From Alphaproteobacteria bacterium (GTDB lineage Bacteria; Pseudomonadota; Alphaproteobacteria; CACIAM-22H2): DNA of 50,076 bases. Positions 15,739 through 24,436 of the stretch are shown one piece after another (the stretch's first letter is position 1; each line of letters begins with the position of its first letter). The stretch is taken from assembly GCA_016869415.1 (NCBI GenBank), contig VGEI01000001.1, positions 1 to 50,076 on the forward strand. Direction: 5' to 3'. Position numbers and translations under genes: made by a program. The notes under the pieces were generated by a model, which worked only from the letters and a program-made list of their open reading frames with translations, was not told where the DNA came from and ran no database searches.

Positions 15739-17729
15739 GCCGCCGTCTTGTGCGCTGGGGAGGCGATCGGCTGGCGCTTGGCCTCCCGGATGGCGAGGTC
15801 GGCCTCGATCGCGCCGGTGCGGCCGTCCTCGAAGGTGACCGTCGTCTTGATGTGGGCGCGGTCGCGATCGGAGTAGAGCCCGTCGATCAGCGCGTTGTAG
15901 CGGTCGCCGATGAAGCGCCGGCGCACCTTGCGGGTGCGGGTCAGCTCGCCGTCATCGGCGTCGAGCTCCTTGTGCAGGATGAGGAAGCGCTTGATCTGCG
16001 AGCCAGCGACGTTGGGGTCGGCGGCGAGATCGCGGTTCACCTTCTCCACGCACTCCTGCAGCAGGTCGTAGACCTCCGGCTTGGCGGCTAGCTCCTGGTA
16101 GCTGCCATAGGACACGGCGCGTTTCTCGGCCCAGTTGCCGACCGCCTCGAGGTCGATGTTGACGAAACAGGCGACGTAGTCCTGGCCGTCGCCGAAGGCG
16201 ACCGCTTCCTTGATGTAGGGGAAGAACTTGAGCTTGTTCTCGATGTACTTGGGCGCGAACAGCGTGCCGTTGCGCAGGCGCCCCACGTCTTTGGCGCGGT
16301 CGATGATCTTGAGATGGCCGTCCTTGTCGAAGAAGCCGGCGTCGCCGGTGTGGACCCAGCCGTCCGGGGTCTTGGTCTCGTTAGTGGCGCTGTCGTTCTT
16401 GTAATAGGTGAGAAAGACGCCCGGGCTCTTGACCAGCACTTCGCCGGACTCGGCGATCTTGATCTCGACTTGCGGGGCCGGTACGCCGACCGTGTCGGCC
16501 TTCACCTGCCCGTCGGGCTGCATGCAGATGAAGACGCTCGTCTCGGTCATGCCGTAGAGCTGCTTCAGGTTAAGGCCAAGCGAGCGGTAGAAGTCGAAGA
16601 TGTCCGGACCGATGGCCTCTCCGGCGGTGTAGCCGAGACGGATGCGGCTGAAGCCCAGCGCATTCTTGAGTGGCGCGTAGACCAGGAAACCTCCGAGCCA
16701 GTAGAGGAAGCGGTCGGCGGCCGAGACCGGGCGCTTGTCGAGGATGGCGATCCCAGCACGGCGCGCCACCTCCATGAAGTACTTGTACATCGAGCGCTTG
16801 AGCCAGCCGGCGTCCTCCATGCGGATGGACACCGTGGTCAGCAGATTCTCGAAGATACGCGGCGGGGCGAAGAAGAAGGTCGGGCCGATTTCGCGCAGGT
16901 CGGTGAGCACGGTGGCGCCGCTCTCCGGACAGGAGAGACAGAACCCGGCGATGAAGGATTCGCCGTAGGAGTAGATGTGGTCGCCGACCCAGGCCATAGG
17001 CAGATAGGCGAGAACCTCGTCGTCGCGCGTCAGGCCGTCGAACTTGATGCCGTTGTGGCCGGAGACGATGACGTTGTCGTAGCTCAGCATCACGCCCTTG
17101 GGCTGGCCGGTCGTGCCCGAGGTGTAGAGCATCACCGAAACATCGGAACCCCGGCCCTTGGCGATCTCGGCGTCGAGGAAGCCGGGATGCTGGTTCTGGA
17201 ACTCGGCGCCCCGTCCTGCGACTTCGGCCAGCGAGACGATGCCCGGCTGGTTGTAGTCGCGCATGCCGCGCGGATCCTTGTAGACGATGTGGCCGGGCCG
17301 TTTGTGCTTGCCGCGGATGACGAGGAGCTTGTCGACCTGCTCCTGATCCTCGGCGATGGCGAAATCGGCCTCGGCATGATCGATGACGAAGCCCATCTCC
17401 TCGGCCACCGAGTCCTGGTAGACCGGGACGGGTACTGCGCCGAGCATCTGTGCGGCGCACATCGACCAATAAAGCTGCGGGCGGTTGTCGCCGACGATGG
17501 CCACCTTGTGGCCGCGCCTGACACCGAGCGAGGCGAGGCCGGCGGCGAATTCTCGGACCTCACCATGGACTTGCTTCCAGGTCCAGGTCTGCCAGATGCC
17601 ATAGTCCTTCTCGCGGATCGACGGCCGGTCGCCGAACTCGCGGGCGTTGCGCTCAAGGAGTTTGGGGAAGGTGTCGGGGAGGCCGTGCGCCGCCGCCGTG
17701 GTTCCGGCTGTTGCTGAGCCGTCAGCCAT
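15735..17729 (-). CDS. AMP-forming long-chain acyl-CoA synthetase-like protein (FadD15 type)
   Basis: A 664-residue adenylate-forming enzyme from the chosen start MADGSATAG. P-loop YTSGTTGQPKGVMLSYDN lies in the N-terminal half, followed by YGMTETSVFI, the TGDAGFFDKDGHLKIIDR hinge region and a C-terminal lid. It resembles the large acyl-CoA synthetases of mycobacterial FadD15 type. It heads the leftward operon with livG-H-M, the binding protein, livF and a PaaK-like ligase, so it probably activates the imported acid. A TTG at 17759 with GGGAGAG upstream is an alternative start. Chain length or aromatic preference cannot be read from sequence. Confidence 0.88.
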   Translation of the reverse strand: MADGSATAGTTAAAHGLPDTFPKLLERNAREFGDRPSIREKDYGIWQTWTWKQVHGEVREFAAGLASLGVRRGHKVAIVGDNRPQLYWSMCAAQMLGAVPVPVYQDSVAEEMGFVIDHAEADFAIAEDQEQVDKLLVIRGKHKRPGHIVYKDPRGMRDYNQPGIVSLAEVAGRGAEFQNQHPGFLDAEIAKGRGSDVSVMLYTSGTTGQPKGVMLSYDNVIVSGHNGIKFDGLTRDDEVLAYLPMAWVGDHIYSYGESFIAGFCLSCPESGATVLTDLREIGPTFFFAPPRIFENLLTTVSIRMEDAGWLKRSMYKYFMEVARRAGIAILDKRPVSAADRFLYWLGGFLVYAPLKNALGFSRIRLGYTAGEAIGPDIFDFYRSLGLNLKQLYGMTETSVFICMQPDGQVKADTVGVPAPQVEIKIAESGEVLVKSPGVFLTYYKNDSATNETKTPDGWVHTGDAGFFDKDGHLKIIDRAKDVGRLRNGTLFAPKYIENKLKFFPYIKEAVAFGDGQDYVACFVNIDLEAVGNWAEKRAVSYGSYQELAAKPEVYDLLQECVEKVNRDLAADPNVAGSQIKRFLILHKELDADDGELTRTRKVRRRFIGDRYNALIDGLYSDRDRAHIKTTVTFEDGRTGAIEADLAIREAKRQPIASPAHKTAA

Positions 17730-17890
17730 GGCCGACGTCCGAGACGCACGTGGTGGCAATGCCCAACGGACTCTCCCTGGTTACCGATCAGCCTCGCCGG
17801 CCGCTGCCGGCGTCTTTCGATGCGCCGAATTATCCGGTCGACCGTGGCTAAGTAGCCGGAAGACGGGGGCTGGTCAAGTTGCGGCTCCGT

Positions 17891-18697
17891 TCAAATTTCG
17901 GTGGTTTGACGGGGGGTTGCGCCACCTTCTGCAATGGATCGCACAAACCCGGCAAGCAGCCCAAGCACCGCGCCCGGCTGGTCACGGTGGGGGGAGTGCC
18001 TGCACGCCGGCAGCAGGGTCACGCTGCAGGGGACGCGTGCCCGGTCGCGGATGCCGGTAATCTGTGCCGCCGTGCCGTATTCGTCATCCTCGCCCTGGAT
18101 GGCCAGGATCGGTGCCTTGATAGCAGGCAGCAAGGCCTCGATGTTCCAGGCGCGGAACGCCGGATCGAGCCAGATGTCGTTCCAGCCCCAGAAGGCATGG
18201 TCGGCGTCGTCATGGTAGCGGCCGAGCCGCTTGCCCAGATCGCTCGAGCGATAGGTGTCCCGGGCCATCTCGATCGACGCGACGGTCAGATCCTCGACGA
18301 AGATGTGCGGGGCCATGACCACCAGCCCGGCGACGTCGTGACCGCTGGCGGCATGGATGAGCGCAATCGAGGCGCCGTCGCTATGACCGACAAGCAGCGG
18401 CCGGCGAAGATTCAGACCCTGCAGCAGCGCCGGCAGGATCTCGCACGCTTCGCGGTGCATGTAGTCGACGTTACGCCTGCCCGCGAGCTTCGACGAACGG
18501 CCGTAGCCACGGCGACTGTAGACGATCGTCTCGGCGCCGGTGGTTGTTGCGGCCTTCTGCGGGAAGTCGCGCCACATGGCCACGCTGCCAAGCCCTTCAT
18601 GGAGCAAGACCAGCGTCGGCAGGCCGGGCGAGGTGGCTGGAAGGCGGACATACTCGAGACGAGCACCGCCGATTTCGACGAACAAAGAAGTGCTCAT
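17891..18697 (-). CDS. Alpha/beta-hydrolase of the benzoate cluster
   Basis: A 268-residue alpha/beta-hydrolase with nucleophile elbow GHSDG (Ser106), oxyanion-side LLHEGLG and a terminal histidine in LPACRHSPHRDQPG. It starts at MSTSLFVEIGG, one base after the livG stop; upstream in-frame codons lie inside livG. It is the last gene of the leftward benzoate-CoA-ligase/Liv unit. In other box clusters a hydrolase of this class is often present and has been suggested to act on a lactone or a dead-end thioester; that role is inference. No signal peptide, so cytoplasmic. Confidence 0.87.
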   Translation of the reverse strand: MSTSLFVEIGGARLEYVRLPATSPGLPTLVLLHEGLGSVAMWRDFPQKAATTTGAETIVYSRRGYGRSSKLAGRRNVDYMHREACEILPALLQGLNLRRPLLVGHSDGASIALIHAASGHDVAGLVVMAPHIFVEDLTVASIEMARDTYRSSDLGKRLGRYHDDADHAFWGWNDIWLDPAFRAWNIEALLPAIKAPILAIQGEDDEYGTAAQITGIRDRARVPCSVTLLPACRHSPHRDQPGAVLGLLAGFVRSIAEGGATPRQTTEI

Positions 18698-18698
18698 G

Positions 18699-19451
18699 TC
18701 AGGCGAGATCGTCTCCGCCGAGATAGGCATCCTGCACGGCCTGGCTGGCGCGGATCTCCTGCGGTGTGCCGCTGGCCAGGACCGCGCCGTTGACCATGAC
18801 GGTAATGATATCGGCAAGCGCGAAGACCGCGTCCATGTCGTGCTCGATCAGGATCAGCGTGTGTCCCTCCTTGAGGCGGCGCAGCAGGTCCACCATGCGC
18901 GCGGTTTCGTCAGCGCTCATGCCGGCCATCGGCTCGTCGAGCAGCAGAAGCGAGGGCTCCGTCGCCAGCATGACGCCGATCTCGAGCTGACGCTGCTCGC
19001 CATGGCTGAGGACCGAGGCGCGCGTGTCGCGGCGCGGGGTCAGGCCGGTCAGGGCCAGTGCCCGCTCTGCCCGCTCGCGCACGCCGTCGTCGCGCTCGGC
19101 CGGGCGGAAGAAGCGCATCGACGATGCCATGCGGGCTTGGGCGCCCAGCCGGCAATTCTCATAGGCGCTGAACTCGGGGAAGATGTTGGTGCGTTGGAAG
19201 CTGCGGCCGATGCCGAGCTGCGCGATGCGATGCGGCGGCAGCCCGGCGATGTCCTGGTCGCCGAAGCGGATGCGGCCGGCGCTCGGCGGTAGCGCGCCGG
19301 ACAGCAGATTGAGCAGCGTCGTCTTGCCGGCCCCGTTGGGGCCGATGACGCAGTGGACGTCACCTTGGCGGACGGCAAGGCTGACATTGTCGACGGCTAC
19401 CAGGCCGCCGAAGCGCTTGCTCAGGGCTTCCGTCTCCAGCGCCTTAGGCAT
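18699..19451 (-). CDS. livG: Liv-type ATPase LivG (benzoate cluster)
   Basis: A 250-residue LivG ATPase: Walker A GPNGAGKT, Q-loop RSFQRTNIF, signature LSHGEQRQLEIGVML, Walker B LLLLDEPMAGM and IEHDM. The SHGE signature variant is common in LivG. Its N-terminus overlaps the livM stop by 8 bases. In comparable operons livF follows immediately; here the next gene is the hydrolase, and no second ATPase is present. It must therefore pair with another LivF-type subunit, such as the one at 10621-11457, or work as a homodimer. Confidence 0.93.
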   Translation of the reverse strand: MPKALETEALSKRFGGLVAVDNVSLAVRQGDVHCVIGPNGAGKTTLLNLLSGALPPSAGRIRFGDQDIAGLPPHRIAQLGIGRSFQRTNIFPEFSAYENCRLGAQARMASSMRFFRPAERDDGVRERAERALALTGLTPRRDTRASVLSHGEQRQLEIGVMLATEPSLLLLDEPMAGMSADETARMVDLLRRLKEGHTLILIEHDMDAVFALADIITVMVNGAVLASGTPQEIRASQAVQDAYLGGDDLA

Positions 19452-20412
19452 CGGCGGCCTCGGCGGCTTTCGGTTTGCGGCGGAAGAGGCCGGTCAGGCC
19501 GTCGGGCAGCAGCAGCACAACGGCGATGACGAAGATGCCCATCGCCATCAGCCAGTGATCGGTCAGGCTCTGCAGCGCCTCTTCGAGCAGCACCAGTGCA
19601 AAGGCGCCGACCAGCGGACCGAGCCGCGAGCGCAAGCCGCCGAGAATAACCATCATCAGCACGAGCCCCGACTCGCGCCAGTGGAACAGGGCGGGATTCA
19701 CCACCCGGTACTGCGTTGCGTAGATGAAGCCGGCAAGGCCGGCCATGCCGCCGGCCAGGGCGAAGGCTACGAGCTTGTAGAGATAGGTGTTGAAGCCCAG
19801 CGCGCGCATGCGCGACTCGTTGACCCGGATACCCAGGACGGCGCGGCCGAAGGGTGCCTTCATCACCACGCCGATGGCTAGATAGCTCAGCGCCATCAGC
19901 ACCAGCGTGACGTAGAACAGGGTTGGCCGGTCGTTGAGCGAGATCAGATCATCGCCCATCCAGGTGACCACCGGCCGGAAGTTCATGAAGCGGCCGTCCG
20001 AGCCGCCAGCGAATTTCGAATCGTGGAAGAGGTAGAAGAGCATCTGGCCGAAGGCCAGGGTCAGCATGATGAAATAGACACCCGAGGTGCGCACGGCCAG
20101 CGCGCCGATGAGAAAAGCTGCTGCCGTCGTGCCGGCCAGGACGACCGGCAATATCCACCACACCGCGGCACCCTCGCCGGCCGGTGAGAGCAGGGCGAGG
20201 AGATAGGCGCCAAGGCCGAAGAAAGCGGCATGGCCGAGGCTGACCAGCCCGACGCCGCTCACCAGCAGGCCGAGGCTCATGGCGAAAATCGCCATGGTCA
20301 TGATCTTGGTGAGGAGCTGGATATGATAGCGATCGGCGAACTGGGGAATGAAAGCCAGCGCCACCAGCGCGGCGAGCAGCAGCCAGTTGACCAGGCGGGG
20401 TGCCGGCTCCAT
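19444..20412 (-). CDS. livM: Liv-type permease LivM (benzoate cluster)
   Basis: A 322-residue HAAT permease starting MEPAPRLVNWLLL, whose ATG overlaps the livH stop (ATGA). A longer start at 20445 would run into livH and adds no family sequence. It has about nine transmembrane helices, the LLVSGVGLVSLGHAAFFGLG segment and the coupling stretch GRAVLGIRVNESRMRALGF. It forms the channel with LivH. Its position between benzoate-CoA ligase/livK and livG ties it to import of benzoate or a related aromatic acid, by inference. Confidence 0.93.
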   Translation of the reverse strand: MEPAPRLVNWLLLAALVALAFIPQFADRYHIQLLTKIMTMAIFAMSLGLLVSGVGLVSLGHAAFFGLGAYLLALLSPAGEGAAVWWILPVVLAGTTAAAFLIGALAVRTSGVYFIMLTLAFGQMLFYLFHDSKFAGGSDGRFMNFRPVVTWMGDDLISLNDRPTLFYVTLVLMALSYLAIGVVMKAPFGRAVLGIRVNESRMRALGFNTYLYKLVAFALAGGMAGLAGFIYATQYRVVNPALFHWRESGLVLMMVILGGLRSRLGPLVGAFALVLLEEALQSLTDHWLMAMGIFVIAVVLLLPDGLTGLFRRKPKAAEAADA

Positions 20413-21278
20413 CAGGCGCGTCCGAACAGGCCTTGCGGCCGCCACAGCAGGATGACCGCCATCACCGCGTAGACGGCGACGCTGGCGAACTCGGGGACCA
20501 GAACCTTGCCGAAAGTGTCAGCGAGCCCGACCAGCAGGGCGGCGATGAAAGCGCCCTTGATCGAGCCGATGCCACCGATCACCACGATGACGAAGCAGAC
20601 GATCAGAATGTTCTCGCCGATGCCGGGATAGATGGAGGAGAGCGGGGCGGAGATGATGCCGGCCAGTGCTGCGAGGCCCGCACCGGCGGCGAAGACGAAG
20701 GTGCTGAGCCGGCTCATGTCGACGCCAAGGAGCTGCACCATCTCGCGGTTCGTCGAGCCGGCGCGGATATACATGCCCAGGCGGGTCTTCTGGATGACCA
20801 GCGCCATGATGGCGACGAGGACCAGGCAGATGACCGAGACGACGATGCGGTAGACCGGGTATTGCAGATTGTCGGTGAGCGGGATCGAGGCCGTGAACAG
20901 CGCCGGCGTGGGTACGCCATGCACATCGCTGCCGAAGAGCAGGCGTTGCGCCTCGTTGAAAATCAGGATCAGCCCGTAGGTCAGCAGCACCTGGGTCAGA
21001 TGGTCGCGCTCGTAAAGGAAGCGGATCATCAGCCGCTCGATCAGGAAGCCGAGCAGCACGGCCAGCGGCACGCCGGCGACCACGGCGATAGCGAAATTGC
21101 CGGTCTGGCTGACTAGCCAGAAGGCGAGATAGGCGCCGACCATGTAGAAGGAGCCGTGCGCCAGGTTGATGACCTGGAGGATGCCGAAGACCAGTGTCAG
21201 GCCGCTGGCAATCAGAAACAGCAAGAGCCCGTACTGGACGCCGTTGAGCACCTGGATAAGGAAGAACAGCCAATCCAT
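20412..21278 (-). CDS. livH: Liv-type permease LivH (benzoate cluster)
   Basis: A 288-residue HAAT permease with about eight helices. It has the NGVQYGLLLFLIASGLTLVF N-terminal pattern and coupling segment RLGMYIRAGSTNREMVQLLG. It follows the binding-protein gene after 103 bases containing a 12-bp hairpin, and overlaps livM by ATGA. With LivM it forms the transmembrane pore. This is a second, separate livH, clearly diverged from the copy at 14040-14936, so it is not a recent duplicate. Confidence 0.93.
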   Translation of the reverse strand: MDWLFFLIQVLNGVQYGLLLFLIASGLTLVFGILQVINLAHGSFYMVGAYLAFWLVSQTGNFAIAVVAGVPLAVLLGFLIERLMIRFLYERDHLTQVLLTYGLILIFNEAQRLLFGSDVHGVPTPALFTASIPLTDNLQYPVYRIVVSVICLVLVAIMALVIQKTRLGMYIRAGSTNREMVQLLGVDMSRLSTFVFAAGAGLAALAGIISAPLSSIYPGIGENILIVCFVIVVIGGIGSIKGAFIAALLVGLADTFGKVLVPEFASVAVYAVMAVILLWRPQGLFGRA

Positions 21279-21314
21279 GCGGGCGCAGAATGAAGAAGCC
21301 GGGGCCGAACGACA

Positions 21315-21354
21315 ACCCGCCTCTCACCGTCCCGGCGGACGATGAGAGGCGGGT
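21315..21354 (-). terminator. Intercistronic hairpin after livK of the benzoate cluster
   Basis: Perfect 12-bp arms ACCCGCCTCTCA (21315-21326) and TGAGAGGCGGGT (21343-21354) flank a 16-base loop that can itself form CCG/CGG pairs. It lies 27 bases after the binding-protein stop and before livH on the minus strand. No U tract follows, so an mRNA-stabilising or attenuating role is more likely than full termination. Confidence 0.75.
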
Positions 21355-21381
21355 CTTGGAAACGCAACGGTGTCGAAGGCG

Positions 21382-22593
21382 TCAGGCCATCCGGCAACCG
21401 GTCGACGGATCTTCGAGGCCCTTCACCGCGACGCTCTGGAACTTGTTCTCGCCGCTCACCACCTTGCGCAGGTAGAAATCCTGCACCGGGTTCTGCGACT
21501 TGGAGAGTGTCCAGGGCCCGCGCGGGCTGTCGATCTTTGCCGCCTTCATGGCGGCGTAGAACTCGCGCTTGGCGCCCGCATTGCCCTTCACCGCCTCGAG
21601 GCCCTGCACCAGCAGCTGGCCGGTGTCGTAACCCTGCACGGCATAGACGTCGACGTCGCGGTTCGTCGTCTTCTTGAAGTCGGCCTTGAAGCGCTGGTTC
21701 ACCGGGTTGGGCAGATCCTCGACGTAGTGCAGCGTAGTCTCGAGGCCTTCAGCCGCTGCGCCCTGCGCGCGCAACACGCCGTCGGTGAGGAAGCCCGGGC
21801 CGTAGAGCGGGACACGCCCTTTGAGCCCCGCCGCTTCCCAATCCTTGACGAACTTCACCGCACCGCCGCCGGCATAGAAAGTGTAGACGGCGTCCGGCCG
21901 CAGGCTGGCGATCTCGGTCAGGTGCGCCTGGAACTCGTCATTGGGGAACGGGATCCAGATCTCCTTGCTGACCTTTCCGCCACCGGCGGCGAGCCCGTCC
22001 TTGAAGCCCTGCACCGATTCCTCGCCGGCCGCGTATTTCCAGGTGATGGTGACCACGTTCTGGTGTTTGCGCTCGCCGGCGACCTTGCCCATGGCATAGG
22101 CCGGCTGCCAGTTGCTGAACGACGTGCGGAAGATGTTCGGCGCGCACAGGGCACCGGTGGCCGCACCCACGCCGGCATTGGGGATGATCAGCGTGGCGTT
22201 CTCCTCGCGCGCCACCTGCACCATCGCCGCGGCGACGCCCGAATGCACGGTGCCGACCAGGATGTCGACCTTCTCGCCCACGATCAGCTTGTTGGCGTTC
22301 TGCGCCGCCTTGGAGGGCTCGCTTTCGTCGTCGAGGCGCACCCACTGCACCTCGCGCCCGCCGAGCTTGCCACCCTTCTCGTTGATCGCCAGCAGCATGG
22401 CGTCGGTGATGTTGTTACCGAGCGCGGCGAAGGTGCCGCTGTAAGGCAGCATCAGGCCGATCTTGAGTCGGGCCGGCTGGGCGAGGACGAACGGCGCGTT
22501 GAGTGTGCCAACGGCCGCCGCTGCGGCAGCGCCGCCGAGCACGGCACGGCGCGACACCGGCCGCGCCATCTTGCTGTGGGTGGTCAGGGTCAT
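21382..22593 (-). CDS. Liv-type periplasmic binding protein, benzoate cluster (Tat-type signal)
   Basis: A 403-residue HAAT binding protein. The start MTLTTHSKMARP is chosen because GGAGG lies 7 bases upstream; a longer ATG at 22614 has no such site. The leader contains SRRAVLGG followed by an alanine-rich hydrophobic stretch and AxA-like cleavage (FVLAQP), a plausible twin-arginine export signal. The body (about 35-400) is a type I binding fold as in proteins that bind benzoate, hydroxybenzoates or amino acids. It follows benzoate-CoA ligase by 25 bases, so an aromatic carboxylate is the likely ligand. Confidence 0.92.
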   Translation of the reverse strand: MTLTTHSKMARPVSRRAVLGGAAAAAAVGTLNAPFVLAQPARLKIGLMLPYSGTFAALGNNITDAMLLAINEKGGKLGGREVQWVRLDDESEPSKAAQNANKLIVGEKVDILVGTVHSGVAAAMVQVAREENATLIIPNAGVGAATGALCAPNIFRTSFSNWQPAYAMGKVAGERKHQNVVTITWKYAAGEESVQGFKDGLAAGGGKVSKEIWIPFPNDEFQAHLTEIASLRPDAVYTFYAGGGAVKFVKDWEAAGLKGRVPLYGPGFLTDGVLRAQGAAAEGLETTLHYVEDLPNPVNQRFKADFKKTTNRDVDVYAVQGYDTGQLLVQGLEAVKGNAGAKREFYAAMKAAKIDSPRGPWTLSKSQNPVQDFYLRKVVSGENKFQSVAVKGLEDPSTGCRMA

Positions 22594-22618
22594 TGCATTT
22601 CCTCCATGACGCATCGGT

Positions 22619-24247
22619 TCATTCCGCCGCGGCGCGCTGCGTCTCGCGCTGGCGAAGCTTGAAGCGCTGGATCTTGCCGGTCGCTGTCTTGGGCAATTCG
22701 CTGACGAACTCGATCCAGCGGGGATATTTGTAGTGGGCCAGCCGCTCCTTGACGTGCGCTTTCAGCGCCTCATCGAGACCGGCGGCTGCGTTCTGTCCGG
22801 GCTTGAGCACGACGAAGGCCTTGGGCTTGATCAGCCGGTTCTCGTCGGCGAGGCCGATCACCGCCGCCTCGAGCACGGCAGCATGCGTCACCAGGGCAGC
22901 CTCGACCTCGAAGGGCGAGACGTAGATGCCGCCGACCTTGAGCATGTCGTCGGTTCTCCCGCAATAGGTGAAGAACCCATCCTCGCTCTCGGTGTACTTG
23001 TCGCCGGTGCGTGTCCACTCGCCCTGGAAAGTGTGTCGGGAGCGCGCGCGGTTGTTCCAGTAGCCGGCGGCGCTGGACGGTCCGTTGACCAGCAGCTCGC
23101 CTACCTCGCCCGGTTTCACCGGCTTGCCCTCGTCGTCGACCAGCTTGAGCCCGTAACCCGGTACGGCTTTGCCCGTGGTGCCGTAGCGCAGGGTGCCCGG
23201 AGCGTTGCTCAGGAAGATGTGCAGCATCTCGGTCGAGCCGATGCCGTCGTAGATGTCGACCCCCATGCCCTGGGCCCAGCGTTTGCCCAGATCCTCGGGC
23301 AACGCCTCGCCGGCCGAGACGCAAGAGCGCAACCGGTGCTCTCCCTTGACCGGCAATTCACCCGAGGCGAGCAGCGCTGCGTAGAGCGTCGGCACGCCGT
23401 AGAAGATAGTCGGCCGGTGCTGCTTGAGCACACGGCAGACGGAGGTTGGAGTCGGCCGCTCGGCCATCAGGACGGCAGTGGCGCCGACCCGCATGGGGAA
23501 GGTCAGTGCATTGCCCAGCCCGTAGGCGAAGAACAATTTTGCTGCGGAAAAGACGATGTCGTTGTCGTTGATGCCCAACACCGGCCGCGCATAGAGCTCG
23601 GCAGTCGTCACCAGGCTCGAATGCACGTGCACCGTGCCTTTGGGCATGCCGGTCGAGCCCGACGAGTAGAGCCAGAAGGCCGGATCGTCGGCGGTGGTCG
23701 GCGCGGCATCGAGCGTGGCAGAGGCCTTAGCCGTCAGGGCATCGAGCGAAGCATGCCCGTCGATTGCCGGGCCGGCGACGATGATTTTTTCCAGCCAGGG
23801 CTGGTCGATGAGCGCCGGCTTGAGCTTCTCGTAGAGAGGGGCTGCGACCACCAGCACGCGCGCCCGGCTGTCGCGCAGCATGTAGGCGTAGTCCTCGGCA
23901 GTCAGCAGCGTGTTCACCGGGACCGGCACGGCGCCGATCTTGATGGCGCCGAGGAACACCGAGGGAAAATCGATGGTGTCGAGCAGCAGCAGCAGAACGC
24001 GTTGCTCCACTCCAAGCCCCAGGTCGCGCAGCGCGTTGCCGCAGCGGTTCACTTGTTCGGCCAGCTCGCCGTAACTGCAAGCGCCCTTGTCGTCGATGAA
24101 GGCCGTCTTGCTGGCGCGACCGGCCGCGAGGTTCGGCTCGATCAGGTCGTGGGCGGCGTTATAGGTGCGCGGGAAGCTCAGTCGCGGGGTCGACGACGAG
24201 CGGTCGACGGCCGCAAGACCGGCTGAAGGGAATTCTCCGCGAGACAA
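22619..24247 (-). CDS. bclA: Benzoate-CoA ligase
   Basis: A 542-residue AMP-forming ligase of the benzoate-CoA ligase family: P-loop YSSGSTGMPKGTVHVH, GIGSTEMLHIFLSN motif characteristic of BclA/BadA-type enzymes, TGDKYTESEDGFFTYCGRTD hinge and the C-terminal KTATGKIQRFKL with the catalytic lysine. It converts benzoate, ATP and CoA to benzoyl-CoA, the first step of the box pathway. Translation starts at a TTG preceded by GGGAGG at 8 bases. It is divergent from boxR and heads the leftward unit with livK-H-M-G and the hydrolase, so boxR probably controls it from the shared gap. Confidence 0.94.
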   Translation of the reverse strand: MSRGEFPSAGLAAVDRSSSTPRLSFPRTYNAAHDLIEPNLAAGRASKTAFIDDKGACSYGELAEQVNRCGNALRDLGLGVEQRVLLLLLDTIDFPSVFLGAIKIGAVPVPVNTLLTAEDYAYMLRDSRARVLVVAAPLYEKLKPALIDQPWLEKIIVAGPAIDGHASLDALTAKASATLDAAPTTADDPAFWLYSSGSTGMPKGTVHVHSSLVTTAELYARPVLGINDNDIVFSAAKLFFAYGLGNALTFPMRVGATAVLMAERPTPTSVCRVLKQHRPTIFYGVPTLYAALLASGELPVKGEHRLRSCVSAGEALPEDLGKRWAQGMGVDIYDGIGSTEMLHIFLSNAPGTLRYGTTGKAVPGYGLKLVDDEGKPVKPGEVGELLVNGPSSAAGYWNNRARSRHTFQGEWTRTGDKYTESEDGFFTYCGRTDDMLKVGGIYVSPFEVEAALVTHAAVLEAAVIGLADENRLIKPKAFVVLKPGQNAAAGLDEALKAHVKERLAHYKYPRWIEFVSELPKTATGKIQRFKLRQRETQRAAAE

Positions 24248-24436
24248 CGAGCCTTCCTCCCTGGAACCGCCTCTACATGGGCGTTTAGGGCATTCTGCCC
24301 CTCGCCGGATTTAGGTCAAGTCCGAAACGGCAATATTTTGCACCCTTGGTCCCGCGGCTCATGCGTAATAATGCATCGCCCGGATGGCGGTCGCATGCTA
24401 AGAAAGGACCCGGCACTATATTGCCGGCAGGCGCCA
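24248..24436. promoter_or_regulatory. bclA-boxR divergent control region with TGCR-N6-TGCA site
   Basis: This 189-base divergent gap contains TGCG-TAATAA-TGCA at 24362-24375, one mismatch from the TGCA-N6-TGCA direct repeat known for BzdR/BoxR-type regulators. A further TGCA at 24339-24342 lies 33 bases, about three helical turns, away from the second TGCA. The AT-rich stretch around 24331-24340 and 24366-24372 could hold promoter elements. The exact start sites are not assigned. Confidence 0.6.

Noticed and set aside
15750..17717. Long open frames antisense to the acyl-CoA synthetase gene
   Set aside because: They mirror codon bias of the real minus-strand gene, show low-complexity His/Gly/Arg/Asp composition and contain no recognisable domain.
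12975..21278. The two livG-H-M sets as a recent tandem duplication
   Set aside because: The protein pairs differ strongly in length and sequence, and the gene order around the binding proteins differs.
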